Positions 11,663-23,975 of a DNA stretch of 64,000 bases are shown here, in pieces. Each line of letters starts with the position of its first letter. Within the stretch, counting starts at the first letter, position 1. The notes under the pieces are model-generated. The model was given only the letters and a program-made list of their open reading frames with translations, ran no database searches and had not been told where the DNA came from. A program made the translations under genes and the position numbers. This stretch comes from Hypericum androsaemum (lineage: Eukaryota > Streptophyta > Magnoliopsida > Malpighiales > Hypericaceae), in assembly GCA_963995505.1 (NCBI GenBank), contig OZ023190.1, forward strand, positions 14,130,092 to 14,194,091, given 5' to 3'.

Positions 11663-12011
11663 CCTCCCTAATTTGGATTTCAAAATCCTAAACTCACGGA
11701 CTGGAGCTGGGAGAGCGCCGTCAGAAACTGTGGTTGACGTCGGGAAAGACGAGAGTTGAGGTTGCCCTTTAAATAATATTATTTTGGTCACTAAGTAGAT
11801 AATACGAAAATCTCAAGTCAATATAATGTATACAGAACTAATCTGAGTTCGTTGTCGATTCTCCTAGCTATCTCTAGAGGGAAATGATTTTCACGAAGAT
11901 AATGACTTTATAATATGGATGTATGGAATGTTCATATAGCTTCTACTATACTTTTTATCTTAATAAAGATGTTGAAGTTATATTCGTTTTGTGATTACTT
12001 AAGATGGTTCT

Positions 12012-12180
12012 AGCGGTCACAATAAAATATGCACACAATAAAAATAAAAATAAGATAACAATTTTTCATGTCACAATATATATGCACACATTTGAATATG
12101 TCATTTTTTAATATTTCGGAGTCTTAGTGATCGTTAATATTTAACAGTTTTACTATTTTTCTTCGAAATTTTTTAAAAAG
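12012..12180 (-). repeat. Arm B of a long inverted repeat
   Basis: Reverse-complement counterpart of 9105-9290. Shared features include GGTCACAATAAAATATGCACA and TTTTTCATGTCACA. The arms are about 2.7 kb apart, and the MULE nest lies between them. Confidence 0.65.
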
Positions 12181-15100
12181 CAAATATTATAGTATATAGG
12201 CTATATATGTTCTCTACTAATAGAATACAAATATCATTTGGTCCACCCACTTGTATAATTTTTGGATGGTAGAATCTATTTTGCTCAAAAAAAAAGAATA
12301 TATTTTGCTTTTAGGTAAATTTCACTCGACCATAGAAGAAAATGAAGCGGCGTCATTCATGTAAGGAGTGATTCGATCAGTCCGTGAGTTATGGATATCA
12401 ATATTTCTGCAATTATTTGTCATTATAGTTTTAAAAATACGGTATGATCAGTCAATCACGATGAGCGGATAAAATTAATTCTGAAATTTAGAGAATAGTT
12501 GTACTAATGGTCAATTCACTTGATCGGCAAACAATCTGGGTAGACTCGTTGATTTACTTGGGATCCATATTTAATTGAACAAACATTATACATTGTTTTG
12601 AAAAAAATTGAGTTTTTAATTAGATTGGAACCGACTAAATGAAAATTTCGGTAACTATATGTAGTAAACTTTGCAACAAAATGAGAAGATATTAAAAATT
12701 AAACAAGAATTTTGATATTAAATAAATTTAATTTTAAAAATTTTCGATTTAACAAGTGTTCCGATAAATCGAATGAGTAATTATCGATCATTTTTAGAAA
12801 AACATTGCTCGTCATGATTCATCACTTTCAATAATTAACTCGAAACACAAGCACGAGCTCATCGATGCGGTGCATTCCCCTAGAGTCGATTTTCGTACCA
12901 TACGACCAAGGAAAAAGAGCAAGAATGATATGGAGGAGAATATATGCTTCAACTACAATTTATGCTCCAAGTCAAAATATAGAATATTTTTATTCCCATA
13001 TATTTTTTGGGTGAAATTTTTTTAATCCCATATGGCAGTCTAATATTCGTTACTTGCCCTTAAAAGGAAAGTGGAAATAGGCTGCGTGCCCATAGCCCAC
13101 GATGTCCTCCTACCTCTGCCAGAGAGGTTTTGATGCTCAGTCTTCGTAAAAGGGTCGATACTCGATTATCATATTCGCCGAGATAAATTTTATGGGGACA
13201 ATTTTGTAAATGCATAATTGGTAACACTTAATTTCAAATTTATCAATTTAATACGTTGATAATGTTCACAATTAAAAAAAATAGTGTTCGCAATTAATAG
13301 TTGTAAATTTAACAGCAGGAATTGATAGGCACCGATGCCTATTGAGTATCCTAGATTTGGTCCGTATGATTTTTTTTCTTCCTTTTTTTGATTCATGCCG
13401 TCTCCTATACGGTCCATTGAGCCGACTAATTCAGATTTGAGCCGGTATAAATTTTAAATGTGATAAAACTCTCACAACAATTATTTAGCCCCGCTGCATT
13501 TCCAAAAACTCCAACTCGAAATATGGTTAAGATAAAACAATTTTTCACTAATTGTTAATTTTTAATCTACTAATCCATTTATATTATTCTTGATCTATCT
13601 TTTGTCCTCTAGACATTACCACCGCTCGTTCATACCACTCGTTGACTCTATCCACGGAGATATTGCAAGATTTTATGCTAGCTCTTGCATATATATATAC
13701 ACCTGTATACCTACACCCTTTCATGCACGCAGAGTTAACATTAATTAGCACGTCTCATTTATACCAAAAAAATTAGTGCGTTTCATCAATCATACAAGCT
13801 AATTTCAGCATCAATAAGCATAGCCCGCGGGTGAATAGATGCGTAGGAGTTAGGAGTGAGCAAAATATCTGTTATTCGATATCTAAGATGGACACATAAA
13901 TGCAATTAGTCCTGCACCATATATAATTATGTTCAAAATTAGTAAAGATTTATTAGCTAGGACATGATGAAAGTTGGAAAGAAATTTGTCACCGAGGGGA
14001 GTTTTTGATGCAGCCAAGGATGATTTGCCCGACCGGGGCAAATATAAATGCAAAGCAATTGCACGTATCTCATGGGTAAATGGTCTGGTAAGTCATCTTT
14101 TGGCTGCATTGGACCTTTCCTCTATCCATGGAAGATGATCGGTTGGTCAAACCGGTAACTTCTTCTAAATTTTTTTATATACTTTGAGCAATTATCGATT
14201 AATTTGTAAAAAAATGTCTTACGTTCTAACCCTCTGAATGCATGTGTTAAAGTTCAATATAGACTTTTTCCTTCATAAATTAGTTAGCTACTCTAATGAG
14301 TATTTAAATATCAAATAGATTAGAGAAAAAATGTTCAAACAGGTAACACCTTCTCCCAAGAGTCTCTGATAATTTTTTAGTCTTTATATAGTTTTTATGT
14401 AACAGTCCCTTTTTTTTTTGTAAAACTATATTTTTATTGAGATAAATACCGGAAAAAAAACTCGCGCTCCTGTGATAGTCGATCTCTTCAAAATCCGTGT
14501 ATAGCAAAATCCAGTGAAAATGCATCAGGAACAGTCCCAATAGTTAGTGGAAGCTACACGGCTTGTTGTTGCATTGGCTGCAACCTTCAAATATATTTAT
14601 ATATTTAACATCTAGAATTCACAATTTATTATTATATTTACGATGGTCTACATAATTTAATTTATCTCTCTTATGTTTTATTTATATTTTTTATTAGTTT
14701 ATACATTGCCCCTTTGTATACCATAACATTAGTAAAGCTAGTCACCTGTCTCTTCTTTCTTCTCTAGGAAAACACTCATATCTATAAGGTTGGGAATAAT
14801 CAATAATGTATTAAAAAGTTTGGCTCGTAATTTTTTAATCCCTAATATTTGAGAAATCGGCCTAGTAGATATGTAAGTTGATGTTTAAGTCAAAATTTTA
14901 AAGGAAAAAACTAGATTGTCCCTTGGATTAGCCTAAAATAACTATTTTACCATGATTCACTAAGTTTTCTTTAAATCACCAAATAAGAAAAAGTTACTCA
15001 ATAAAAATATTAACAGTTTTTTAAATAAATATATAGATTTTATTCCTCTACCACTTGTTAATTACATTATAGGGTTACATCTCCCAGCCAAAAGAAAAAA

Positions 15101-15300
15101 CCCCACTGTACAAAATCTAATTACACAAATTATGTAATCAAGTTAGTCCCTATTTAAAAAAATCTAAGTAGAGCAAAAAATTATGACGCACCAATTTGTT
15201 AGATAAATTCGTCCATAAAATTCATTCACAAGTAAGATTGGTGATAGTATATACAAGAAATTTCAAATATACAAAAAATTTCAAACTAAATTGCTCGCCT
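12181..15300. other. Long AT-rich intergenic stretch, no gene recognised
   Basis: There is no ORF above 80 codons and no family motif. A T-run followed by GTAAAACTATATTTTTATTG at about 14406 looks like the reversed poly(A) tail and 3' end of a LINE, the same signature seen at several later positions. Otherwise I see nothing that can be named. Confidence 0.5.
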
Positions 15301-15309
15301 TAAAAAATC

Positions 15310-15550
15310 ATACAGTTCTAGCATAACCAGATACCCCATAATATCTCCCCGAACAATGACAATCAAACCTTCTTAAATATTCCATACTGAACCAACCAAA
15401 ACCATTGTTCCAAAGCATCCCCAGTAGACTGCCCTATGCACAATTGGGCGCCAACCCTGTTCATAAAGAGATTCCAAATCCTCAAAGAATTTGGGCAGTG
15501 CAAGAACAAATGGGATCTAGACTCATCCTCCCAATCACAATATTGACACT
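15310..15550 (-). pseudogene. LINE ORF2 C-terminal fragment (zf-RVT domain)
   Basis: On the minus strand the translation reads CDWEDESRSHLFLHC, the zinc-knuckle pattern of the zf-RVT domain at the C-terminus of plant LINE polyproteins. About 50 residues later it continues, past a stop codon, into LSLFGEILWGIWL, which matches the usual downstream motif. Stops interrupt the frame, and no reverse transcriptase core is present. This is the tail of a decayed, 5'-truncated LINE. Confidence 0.7.
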
Positions 15551-15824
15551 TAAAAATTTGAATTATAAATTACCCACACAAAAATTCAAATATTCAAAAC
15601 AATAAAATTATCGTTTATATCTAGAGATGTGTATAGGTGATTCTGCGAGAAATGTCTGTGCATGGACTTGGGTCAGTCCAAGAAGGTTTCTTTGGGCCAA
15701 TTTTTTTGTTAGACTTGGGACGTACTAGTTGCACCATGTGTGTGGTTCTTGTTGAGGTGTACTTATTGGATATTTTCAAAACATGTTGCATTTTATGGCT
15801 GCTACGACAGGGAGTAATGAGATC

Positions 15825-16401
15825 GACAGGCGCCATACATCCGGCCAGCACCAGGTGTGAAGAGTATATTCGAACCTGGCAGGCGCCAGGCCGAGCCTGT
15901 ACATGTCAGCGAATTCCAAACACCCAACGGGCGCTAGGTTTGAGAAACATATTCGAACCTGGCAGGCGCCAGGCCGGGCCTAAAACTCGTGACTCTTTGT
16001 TTCAAACTCGAAAAAATATGACCATCCCATTAGCCACCATTAACACTTGTTGCAGAAATATTTTTGGTGATGAAGAAGCATAAATCATGGTGTCAAATCC
16101 CTTATAAATAGTGGTACATATTTCACATAATCTAATCTTAAGAATTTACAAGCCTTCCTACTCACTTCTTCTCAAAGCATCATCAATAACTTGTTAGTGT
16201 GTTCTTGGTCGAGTCAAGACAGTACAAACCTTGAACTCAATTTCGGTGTTAAGGGCTTCTTTGTATCCTGACGGCAATTGTCCATAAACCCGTTGTACTC
16301 GCAAAAATCACTCGGGGGTTGAACTTTGTCTGAAAGAATCGCAAGATCCTAGAAGTTCGTGTTACACTAATTTTCATTCTCCTACCTGAGATTTTTCCAA
16401 C
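15825..16401 (+). mobile_element. Truncated LTR, 3' part
   Basis: GC-rich blocks with CAGGCGCCAGGCC repeats (15825-15985), a TTATAAATAG box at about 16104, and an end GATTTTTCCAACA at 16401 give the order expected of U3, promoter and R/U5. No TG start was found upstream, so the left end is missing. Gene-like ORFs inside are not supported. Confidence 0.5.
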
Positions 16402-18142
16402 ACTTCGTGTTTGGTTCAATATTTTTCAGTTGACATCTTTGTTAGCAGTATTTCAGTCCGGTCTTTCACTTTCTTTAGGAAGTTGATCTCGACTTATATG
16501 ACCAATGTTACCATTACCGTTACTTTTCATCAGTATGGAACGTTTGCTTTAGCTTTCATCTATATCTATAGATTTTATGTTGTTTCATCTTTGTGTTTGT
16601 TTTTACAATCTATGTCATGTAAGCTTGTAACTCGTTATGTTTGTGGATGATCCATGAGTCACTTTCTTCTAAAAAAACTCAAGTCGCACCATGTGTGGTG
16701 TGGGGTTTCTCTAGTTTCTTTCCATGTCTCTAATTTTTTTTATTAATAGTAATGTTACATACATATATATCAAGAGTGGAATTTTTTCATGCTAAATATA
16801 GATTGCAATCACAAACCTCGTTAAAATTTTACCACAATAAAATATCGTGTGAATAAATTATTATAGTGAAAAAGAGTATTGAGAATATTGCTAGACCGTA
16901 ATTCTACACCTGTATCCGTGTCTTTGAAAATTGTCGCGGATGTTTCATTTGTCTCCCGTTACGGCGTTACCATGCGATCAACCACACCAAAAGAAAGAAA
17001 AACTATGTCATCGCGAGAAACATATATCATTTTGGTACATGATCATCGGACAATCATTTATAAAATCAATTTTCGCAATAATATTGTTAAGGTAAAAAAT
17101 AAACTTGACATTTTTTTAGGACGACTACTCCAGATCTGTCTCGAAAAGTCTTAACGTTCTTGTACCTCTTTTCCCGCAACAAAAATATATTTTTGATTCA
17201 CACTATGTGACTTGAAATTTTTATTCAAATAATTGGAACTCTTGATAAAGTATTTTTGTACATGTAGTGTACCGTTATCTAATAATTTCAGAAATACAAA
17301 CAACTTATTCACATGAATGTAAACTCGATATTTTTTATAAGTAAAATATCATTTACCTTAAAAGATCATACCACGAAAGATTACACTAATATTACCATAC
17401 CAAAAGTACTAAATAAAATATCAAAACGTAATGGTATATGAGTACAAAATCTAAAATAGTACCAAAAGAATATAAAAATCAAAAAGGGCGACGGCCATTA
17501 ATGTTACGGAAGTTAATAACAAGGTCGATATTTAAACACTGCCGTTTCATGAAGGAGAAAATTGAATTCCGACATGCTGGCCGGCTCCCATAGTTTTGAC
17601 GCCCAAACCAAACCCAAGTTAGAACTGAAAACCCCATACGCCGACCTAGTTTTGTTCGCCAATTAAACTCTCGCCTAGCCTCGCCTCGCCTCGCCTCACA
17701 ACCCCACCAACCCAACCGCTTCACCGCCACGCGTCACTAAAAACCCGTATCGAACTTGATATCTATTTTCTATTACGTATCATTATCGTCGTCCATCTAT
17801 TTTATGGATACCATTCTAAGAAACAATCAAAATATTATTATAAATTAAATAAGAGATTTTGATTTCGAGATAATACGTATTCGAGTATATGCATATCAGA
17901 ACTTTATAAGCCGCATCTGCTCGAATCCAACCGCTTCCCCTTCTTTGACTCTTTGAATCTTCCGATACGTTAACCATTAATTTATTGCAGTTTTATTTTT
18001 ATTGTTTCCGTGTACAGAGGGGAATCAATATTTAAATAAATAAATTAGCAACGATCGCTGATACATCATAATAAAGACCCGAGCCCCGTGGGGGTCTCTC
18101 TTCTAAACGCAACCGTTTTGGTGTTGGAGGTTAGGTTCGATT
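16402..18142. other. Intergenic DNA upstream of the coiled-coil gene
   Basis: AT-rich until about 17560. After that come a GC-richer patch with CGCCTCGCCTCGCCTCGCCTC (near 17680) and the 5' flank of the gene at 18143. The minus ORF at 17479-17730 is translation of this repeat and is not a gene. No clear TATA box lies within 100 bp of the start codon. Confidence 0.45.
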
Positions 18143-21100
18143 ATGGCGGCCTCGATCTTAACCTCGCTGCTTCTCGCCCTAGTCCTTCTCGCTGGTGCCA
18201 AGGCCGATGCCGGCGAGATCGGTACCGCTATCCCGGCTGGATCCGACGGCGCGGATTCCTCCGCCCTCAGGATCGAGCTCGACCAACTGAACTCGAAGAT
18301 CCAAACCCTAGGTTTGTTGCTTAGTTTCCAGTTAATATACGATACTTGTTAATAAAATTATGCGTCGAAGCTCGTTCTTAGTGCGTCTAAAGGCTCTCGG
18401 CGGAGGCGGAGGGGCGTTGGTAGGTGTTGGACTTGGAATAGCTTTTTGGCTGATACGAGTTCGAATTCGGTTGACTTTTCTCTATTTCTATGCGTGAGAC
18501 GATACTGTGAAGTGATGACTAAGGACTGTGTCTTAGATTTTGATGAGTAGGATGTGTTGAGTATGATTGATTTCGGGATTTCGGTTTGAGAAAAATGCTG
18601 CAGCCGGATTGTTGGAATGAGCAGTAGACTCTGGTGAAAGATCTGTTTGTTATGTGTCCTGTTGGAGAAGTGATGTTTAGTTGATGTGGGATCTTACTTC
18701 CTAACGGGTATTCTGCTTTGTTTTTTGGTGAAATGAAGAGTCGCAAATTGAGGGGAAAATCAAAGAACTGAAGAGCAAGGATGAGGTTATTGCGCAGAAG
18801 GAAAAGATCATTCAGGAGAAATCTGATAGCATTTCGTCATTGCAGACTGACGTGTCTTCGCTTCAGGTTTGAATGCGCATGGCAGATTAATTATTCATAA
18901 AAATGGTTTTGTGCTCTCTGTTTTATGCTCTCAAGTTGCAGTCTTTGAGGTGATTCTTGTCTGTAATTAGAAAAAAGGGAAGCTGCATGCAGCTGAGGAG
19001 GTTGGAAAGGCACATGCTCGAGCAGGCGATCTGGAGAAACAGGTTGACAAGCTTAAAAAGGATTTGGAAAGGCAGCATGGAGAAAAAGTGGCCATTGAAG
19101 CCCGTGCAACCGATGCCGAAACGAAGATCAGTGAGCTGAACTCAAAGATAAAGGATGTAAGTTTTTCTTTTGCAGAGGTTACATAAATCATATTTTGGAC
19201 TCATGGCTTCTGCGCATCATGACTGGAGTGGTTTCCCTATAAATTACTTCACCTAATGAATGGAGTAGATATAATGGCGTAACAATACCATTGTAATGGT
19301 AAAAATAATCCAAACATGATAATGATGGTTTTACCTCGCTATGGGGGTTGAGATTGTGAAACTTGAGGCTCGTTTGATGTTAAAAAGGCATTAGTTTGGT
19401 AGATTTTGGCATCCGTTATTTGAGGGTTTGCTTGTTGTGAAGGTCTTGTTTACATCGAAAGTTGCCCTTTGCAATATAGGTCCACTCCGCAAGTTGTTTC
19501 TCTGACCAGTCATTCTTTTTTCTCATTTTGATTTTCAGTTCTCTGTCAGTTTTCTGAAAACAAATTTTTTTCATATTTCCAAAAAGAAAATAAAGATTTA
19601 CATGACATGCCTGTCATTTGTTTGGGCAAGTTGCTGAGAGCAAAATATATAGGTATTATGCAGCTTTGTGATTGATTTAATGACGAGTTCTATAGAGTTA
19701 AACCAAGATGAATGAACCTCCTTCCCTTCTCTCCCATCCCCCGAGGAGAAATATATCAAAAATCTTCCTGTGTGGTGCTGGACTTTAACTCATTTCCTGC
19801 ATTTTTTTCCTGTTGAACTGAAGTTTCAAATGATTGGTTCTCTTTCATGCCATTGCTCCAGATTTTTCAGTCTAGTGGAAGAGGTTTCAGTTTAATTTTT
19901 AGTTCTGAGTTTTAAAGGTTGGAGCATTAATGAAATTGAAGTGCTTAAATTCCTGTGCTTATCTAACCATCTTAGTACTACCTTCATTCCAGCTTCAGAA
20001 GGTCAGTGATGGTCAAAAAACTAGGATTCGTGAAACCGAACGCGCTCTTAAAGTTGCTGAGGTACTACCGTTTGCAGATTATTTGTCATTTCTACGCTAA
20101 GTGCATGAGCACACTCTTAGTTTTGTTTTGTTGTTGCCACTTACTACCGTTTGCAGATTATTTGTCATTTCTACACTAAGTGCATGAGCACACTCTTAGT
20201 TTTTGTTTTGTTGTTGCCACTTACTTTTGGCAGGAAGAATTGATGAGGGCAAAGTTTGACGCAACATCGAAGACCAAGGAGCTGATAGAGGTAATGATTT
20301 ATCTGAATTATTCTCCTTTGAATTAATCTCTGTTTTGACCTCTTTTGTATGATATATTGTGTTGCTCAGGGAAATATAGGCAAAGTAGAAAAGCTTGTTC
20401 ATACTGATGCTTCTCTACGGTTTTCATGTCATTGCCTGGTTGTTTAAGGGCTAGTGTTGCCTTTGGCAGACTACTGAGAATGGGTTAGCTATAGTAGATG
20501 GTCAGTTATTCTCTTTGTCCTGCGTTCTAAGATTGGGTTACAGTATCTCTTTGCCATGCACTCTAATTTAGCGCACCGAGGGTATGGGAAGTCCTTTGGC
20601 TTGTCTGATAATATGACATTGTGATTTTCACAAAGATCGCTTTCGCATCTTCTCAGTGCACCAGAGGATTATGATTATGATTATGATTATGAGCTGTGAA
20701 ACTCTTTTGTCCTTTTTCATGATGAAATCCTCTTCAGCCTGGGATGTGCAAAGAATCTACTTTCTAAGTGGAATCTTACACTATGCAACTTTGGGATTTC
20801 ACATATTAACGATACTACATTTGTATGAATGGGTGCATAATCTTTATTACAACTTCTTATTTTCTTGTCACCAAGTGAAATATCGGTTTTTGCTTGCGCT
20901 GAACATGATTCGTGTGATGAAGATGCTAAGATGGCACAATTTAGTGATACGTAGCCTCTTGTTAATCTTGCCAGGTTCATGGTGCGTGGCTCCCACCTTG
21001 GCTTGCTCGGGAATTAATTCATTATGAGGTGAAGAAATAAATTGTGATTGGATAATCTCTCTTTGTTGGGATCCTGATATCATCTTTTGATAGGCTTTGC

Positions 21101-22566
21101 TGCAAAGATATTGGAATGATCATGGGAAGCCTAGAATGCTGTTGATAATTGAGAAGGTATTAGTTCGGTCACCGCTCGTTATAACAAACAAACATGGTTT
21201 TAATTGAACTCTTAATTTTTACTTAGGCCCTGGAGAAAAAGGCTGAAGCTGAGAAGTGGGCTGAACCTCACATTGAAACTGTCAAAACTGTAAGGCTTAC
21301 TGATGCTATTTCCTCCATTCAATTAACAAGGTCGTGTTTTACCATAACTGCTTAGAGGACTTGAATGATTTGGTGCTTCTTCTTTTTCCCTCAATTTAAA
21401 GAAATGGATTCCGGCTGCCAGAGAGCAAATGGAGGTCACAATTAAAGAGGTTGGACCACATGTGCAAATCCTGACTACAAAAGCAATTGAAGCATATGAT
21501 GCCTCGAAGGATGCAATAATTCCTCACGTGAACAAAGCACAAGAATTTGTGGATCCTTACTATCAGGTAGAGATCCTCTTTATGGAATGGAATTATTTGT
21601 TATGTTCCCATTGAATTATCTTTGCTACTCATGAAATATTGAAATGTACATACGTTGAGGCTCCCCTTTTCTAATGTTCTTGTGTGATTCCAGGAAGCTA
21701 AGAAGTTCACCAAGCCATACATTGATCAGGTTGCCACAGCTGCAAAACCCCATGTAGAGAAAGTTAAAGTGGCTTTAAAGCCATACACAAAGCAGGCTAT
21801 CCATGCTTATGGGAGATTTTTAGAATCTGCTACTACTTACCATCATCAGGTAATTATAAACTGACAGAGATCAGGTTGACAATAATTACTTTTGAGTTTG
21901 TGCTTAAAATGCACAACCAATGTGGAATATAGAAGTTTAAGCCAATTGTAAAAGCATCAGTTCATATGTATCAATAAAATAACTGTGCTGAAAGGAGCTT
22001 CGCGTGCCAGACACTTAATTTATGCAGTGTCTGATTTTGCCCGTCTGCCTTCGATTGCTGCTAACTAACACAAGACTCCTTGAGCTTTGGGCTTTAGATG
22101 TGTGTTTCATCCTTTTTCCTGTTTTATCTTTTCTTTAGGTGCAAAATACTGTTCATGAAACTCTGGAAAAACATGAGCTGACAAAACCACTTGCTACAAA
22201 GGAGTTCGTCTGGTTTGCTGTATGTATATGTTGCTCCTCGTATATTGTCTTGTGGATTGGTAAAAGTAGCCTATTATAGTAAGATATGACTATCTAACCT
22301 TTCCTTTCTTTTATTTTTAGGCCTCCGCTTTGTTAGCCCTACCAGTAATCATTCTGTCAAGAACATGTTCGACCATTTTCTGGTTTGTTCTCCATCCATA
22401 TTTGGTTATTTGTCCCTAAGAACTGATTCCAAATTTTTGTGGTTCTTTTCCTGTCTAACGTGGAATTCAATTATTACTTTTCAGTAAAAAGGCGAAGAAA
22501 CCTGCTCGAAATGGTCACGGCCATCACTCCCGTCGCAAAGCTAAACGTGGTCATCCAGACAAGTAG
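18143..22566 (+). CDS. Coiled-coil single-pass membrane protein, At2g24420/At4g31340-like (13 exons, 444 aa)
   Basis: The exons are 18143-18311, 18739-18866, 18971-19156, 19993-20061, 20234-20290, 20975-21028, 21094-21156, 21227-21289, 21402-21566, 21694-21849, 22139-22219, 22321-22382 and 22485-22566. All introns are GT-AG and the joined frame is open. The protein has an N-terminal signal peptide ([13 protein letters not shown], cleaved near 22), a long heptad-rich coiled coil (about 40-210), a conserved [10 protein letters not shown] motif, a segment with [14 protein letters not shown] and [20 protein letters not shown], one membrane helix (about 393-415) and a basic C-tail. This order matches Arabidopsis proteins labelled DNA-repair ATPase-related or myosin-heavy-chain-related. 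Those names come from coiled-coil similarity, and the molecular role is unknown. An ER/endomembrane location is inferred. Exon 1 has a damaged inverted copy at 49.2 kb. Confidence 0.92.
20063..20221 (+). repeat. 79-80 bp tandem duplication inside intron 4
   Basis: The stretch starting TACTACCGTTTGCAGATTA at 20063 is repeated from 20142 with only two small differences. It begins at the 5' splice site and ends just before the acceptor region of exon 5. The near identity marks it as recent. Coding sequence is unaffected. Confidence 0.9.
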
Positions 22567-23975
22567 ACAGCGAATGTGTCGGGTTTTTTTTATGTTCTTG
22601 GAATAGTGAGGTATTCAAATATACTTTGTGTTAATTTTCTAGTATAAACATAAAGTTAGGCTTCCTTGTACGTTGTGAGTTAAGACAGATAACGGGTTCA
22701 TGGTTCTTTTCTGGGCTAGATTTTAGTATTTCATACTCCTTAGAATTTTTTGCCATATATTTTGTGTATTGTGTTTTCAGAGATTTTAGATCTTCGTTTC
22801 TAGTGTTATAATTTGCATCAGATGCCCAAATGCGCAAGTTCTCTCTTCCCGGGTTTGATCATATGTCCGGGATGCAGTCTAATGTGTGGTCTTTAGTGTA
22901 TGATTTGCAGCATATAACTTTTTGACCAATTTAAGACATGAAAACCATTTGCCAGTCTTATTCATTCAGCATCCAAAAGTAAATCTGGTTGTTTTGTTGC
23001 AGAGGACACGCTTAGGATGGGTGCTTCGTGCTACAGGTTCTGTCTTATCAAAGAACTCGGTGGGAGTTCGTTTTGGAAAAGCTTGCACACTTTTTTCCCT
23101 TGAAACCTTGTGAAAATTATAGAACTTCTCAGGATAAGATATAAACATCCTCTAGCCCCCTTGTATAACTGGTAAGTCCGTTAGTTTTGTACCGTATCAT
23201 GTTAATGTGCCAGGTATTGTATTGTGTACTTAGAATTCTAGTCCATTCGCGGTAGAGTTTGAATTGATGTTCCCCAATATGAATCACATTTTTTGTTGCG
23301 GTTGCTCCATCTTGTGCTTATATGGTAGTTCCTCTTATCCCACTTGTCAACTATTGCACTCGATTCTTTGGCCAGAAGCTTCTTAAAGATAGCATCATCA
23401 ATGGAGTTTCAGCCACTGGATGGTACCTGATCCACAAGTGACGTTGCCATTCCGCGGCCTTATGATTTTCCAGGGTGACAGGTTTGCCCACAATATATCT
23501 ACGCATCTGCAGAACTTTGCAGCTCCGGTTTTGCTCCGGTTTTAGGACATCCCAACATCTACTGTATCTAGGACTGTAGTTCCAGTATATGTTACTTGGC
23601 TGTGTTGTGTTAGTGTAATTGCGGCCGAAAAGGCGCAATGCTAAAAAGAAGATACAAGGGATGATCGATGCAAAATAAATATGCTGATGAGTCTGCATAC
23701 ATATGTTGAATAGCTTCAGTTTTAAAGCAACTCGTGAAATACAATATTGAAGTGCAGATATGGATGTTGATTGGAACAGAGCATCTTGAGCACGAACAAG
23801 AAAGGCGAACGGAAGCAGACGGCGGAGACCCGTTATTTGCAGGGTGTTTTCCCTTCCTGCATTACCAATATAAAAGCGTAACCGAAATCGGACGTTCCGA
23901 GGTTGCTAGATCTAAGCAGATTCTACTCTATATCAGTGCTCGTCTCTTAACACCTGCAGACCTGCTTTGTCTGCT
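22567..23975. other. Convergent intergenic region between the coiled-coil and NAC genes
   Basis: This holds the 3' UTRs of the two convergent genes and their spacer. ORFs on both strands (for example 23351-23698 and 23734-23982) show no family features and lie where untranslated sequence is expected. No element ends are seen. Confidence 0.5.

Larger units (their letters stand above)
10094..11767. mobile_element. Insertion with a perfect 9-bp target duplication (MULE-type), host to nested elements
   Basis: TTTAAATAA occurs at 10085-10093 and again at 11768-11776. Removing the segment between them restores the second copy of the 149-bp tandem repeat, so the insertion is well defined. A 9-bp duplication is the mark of Mutator-like elements. 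The left end reads GTGCAAATTATTC; the right end (RC GGGCAACC) shows only weak inverted similarity, so the element may be a non-TIR or damaged MULE. A TRIM and an LTR lie inside it. Confidence 0.7.

Noticed and set aside
15637..16083. 148-codon ORF with a hydrophobic stretch
   Set aside because: It crosses U3 blocks of a truncated LTR, with the GGCGCC repeats translated in frame. No domain is visible.
17479..17730. 83-codon minus ORF rich in Arg/Gly
   Set aside because: It is the translation of a CGCCT simple repeat in the 5' flank of the coiled-coil gene and has no domain or splice support.
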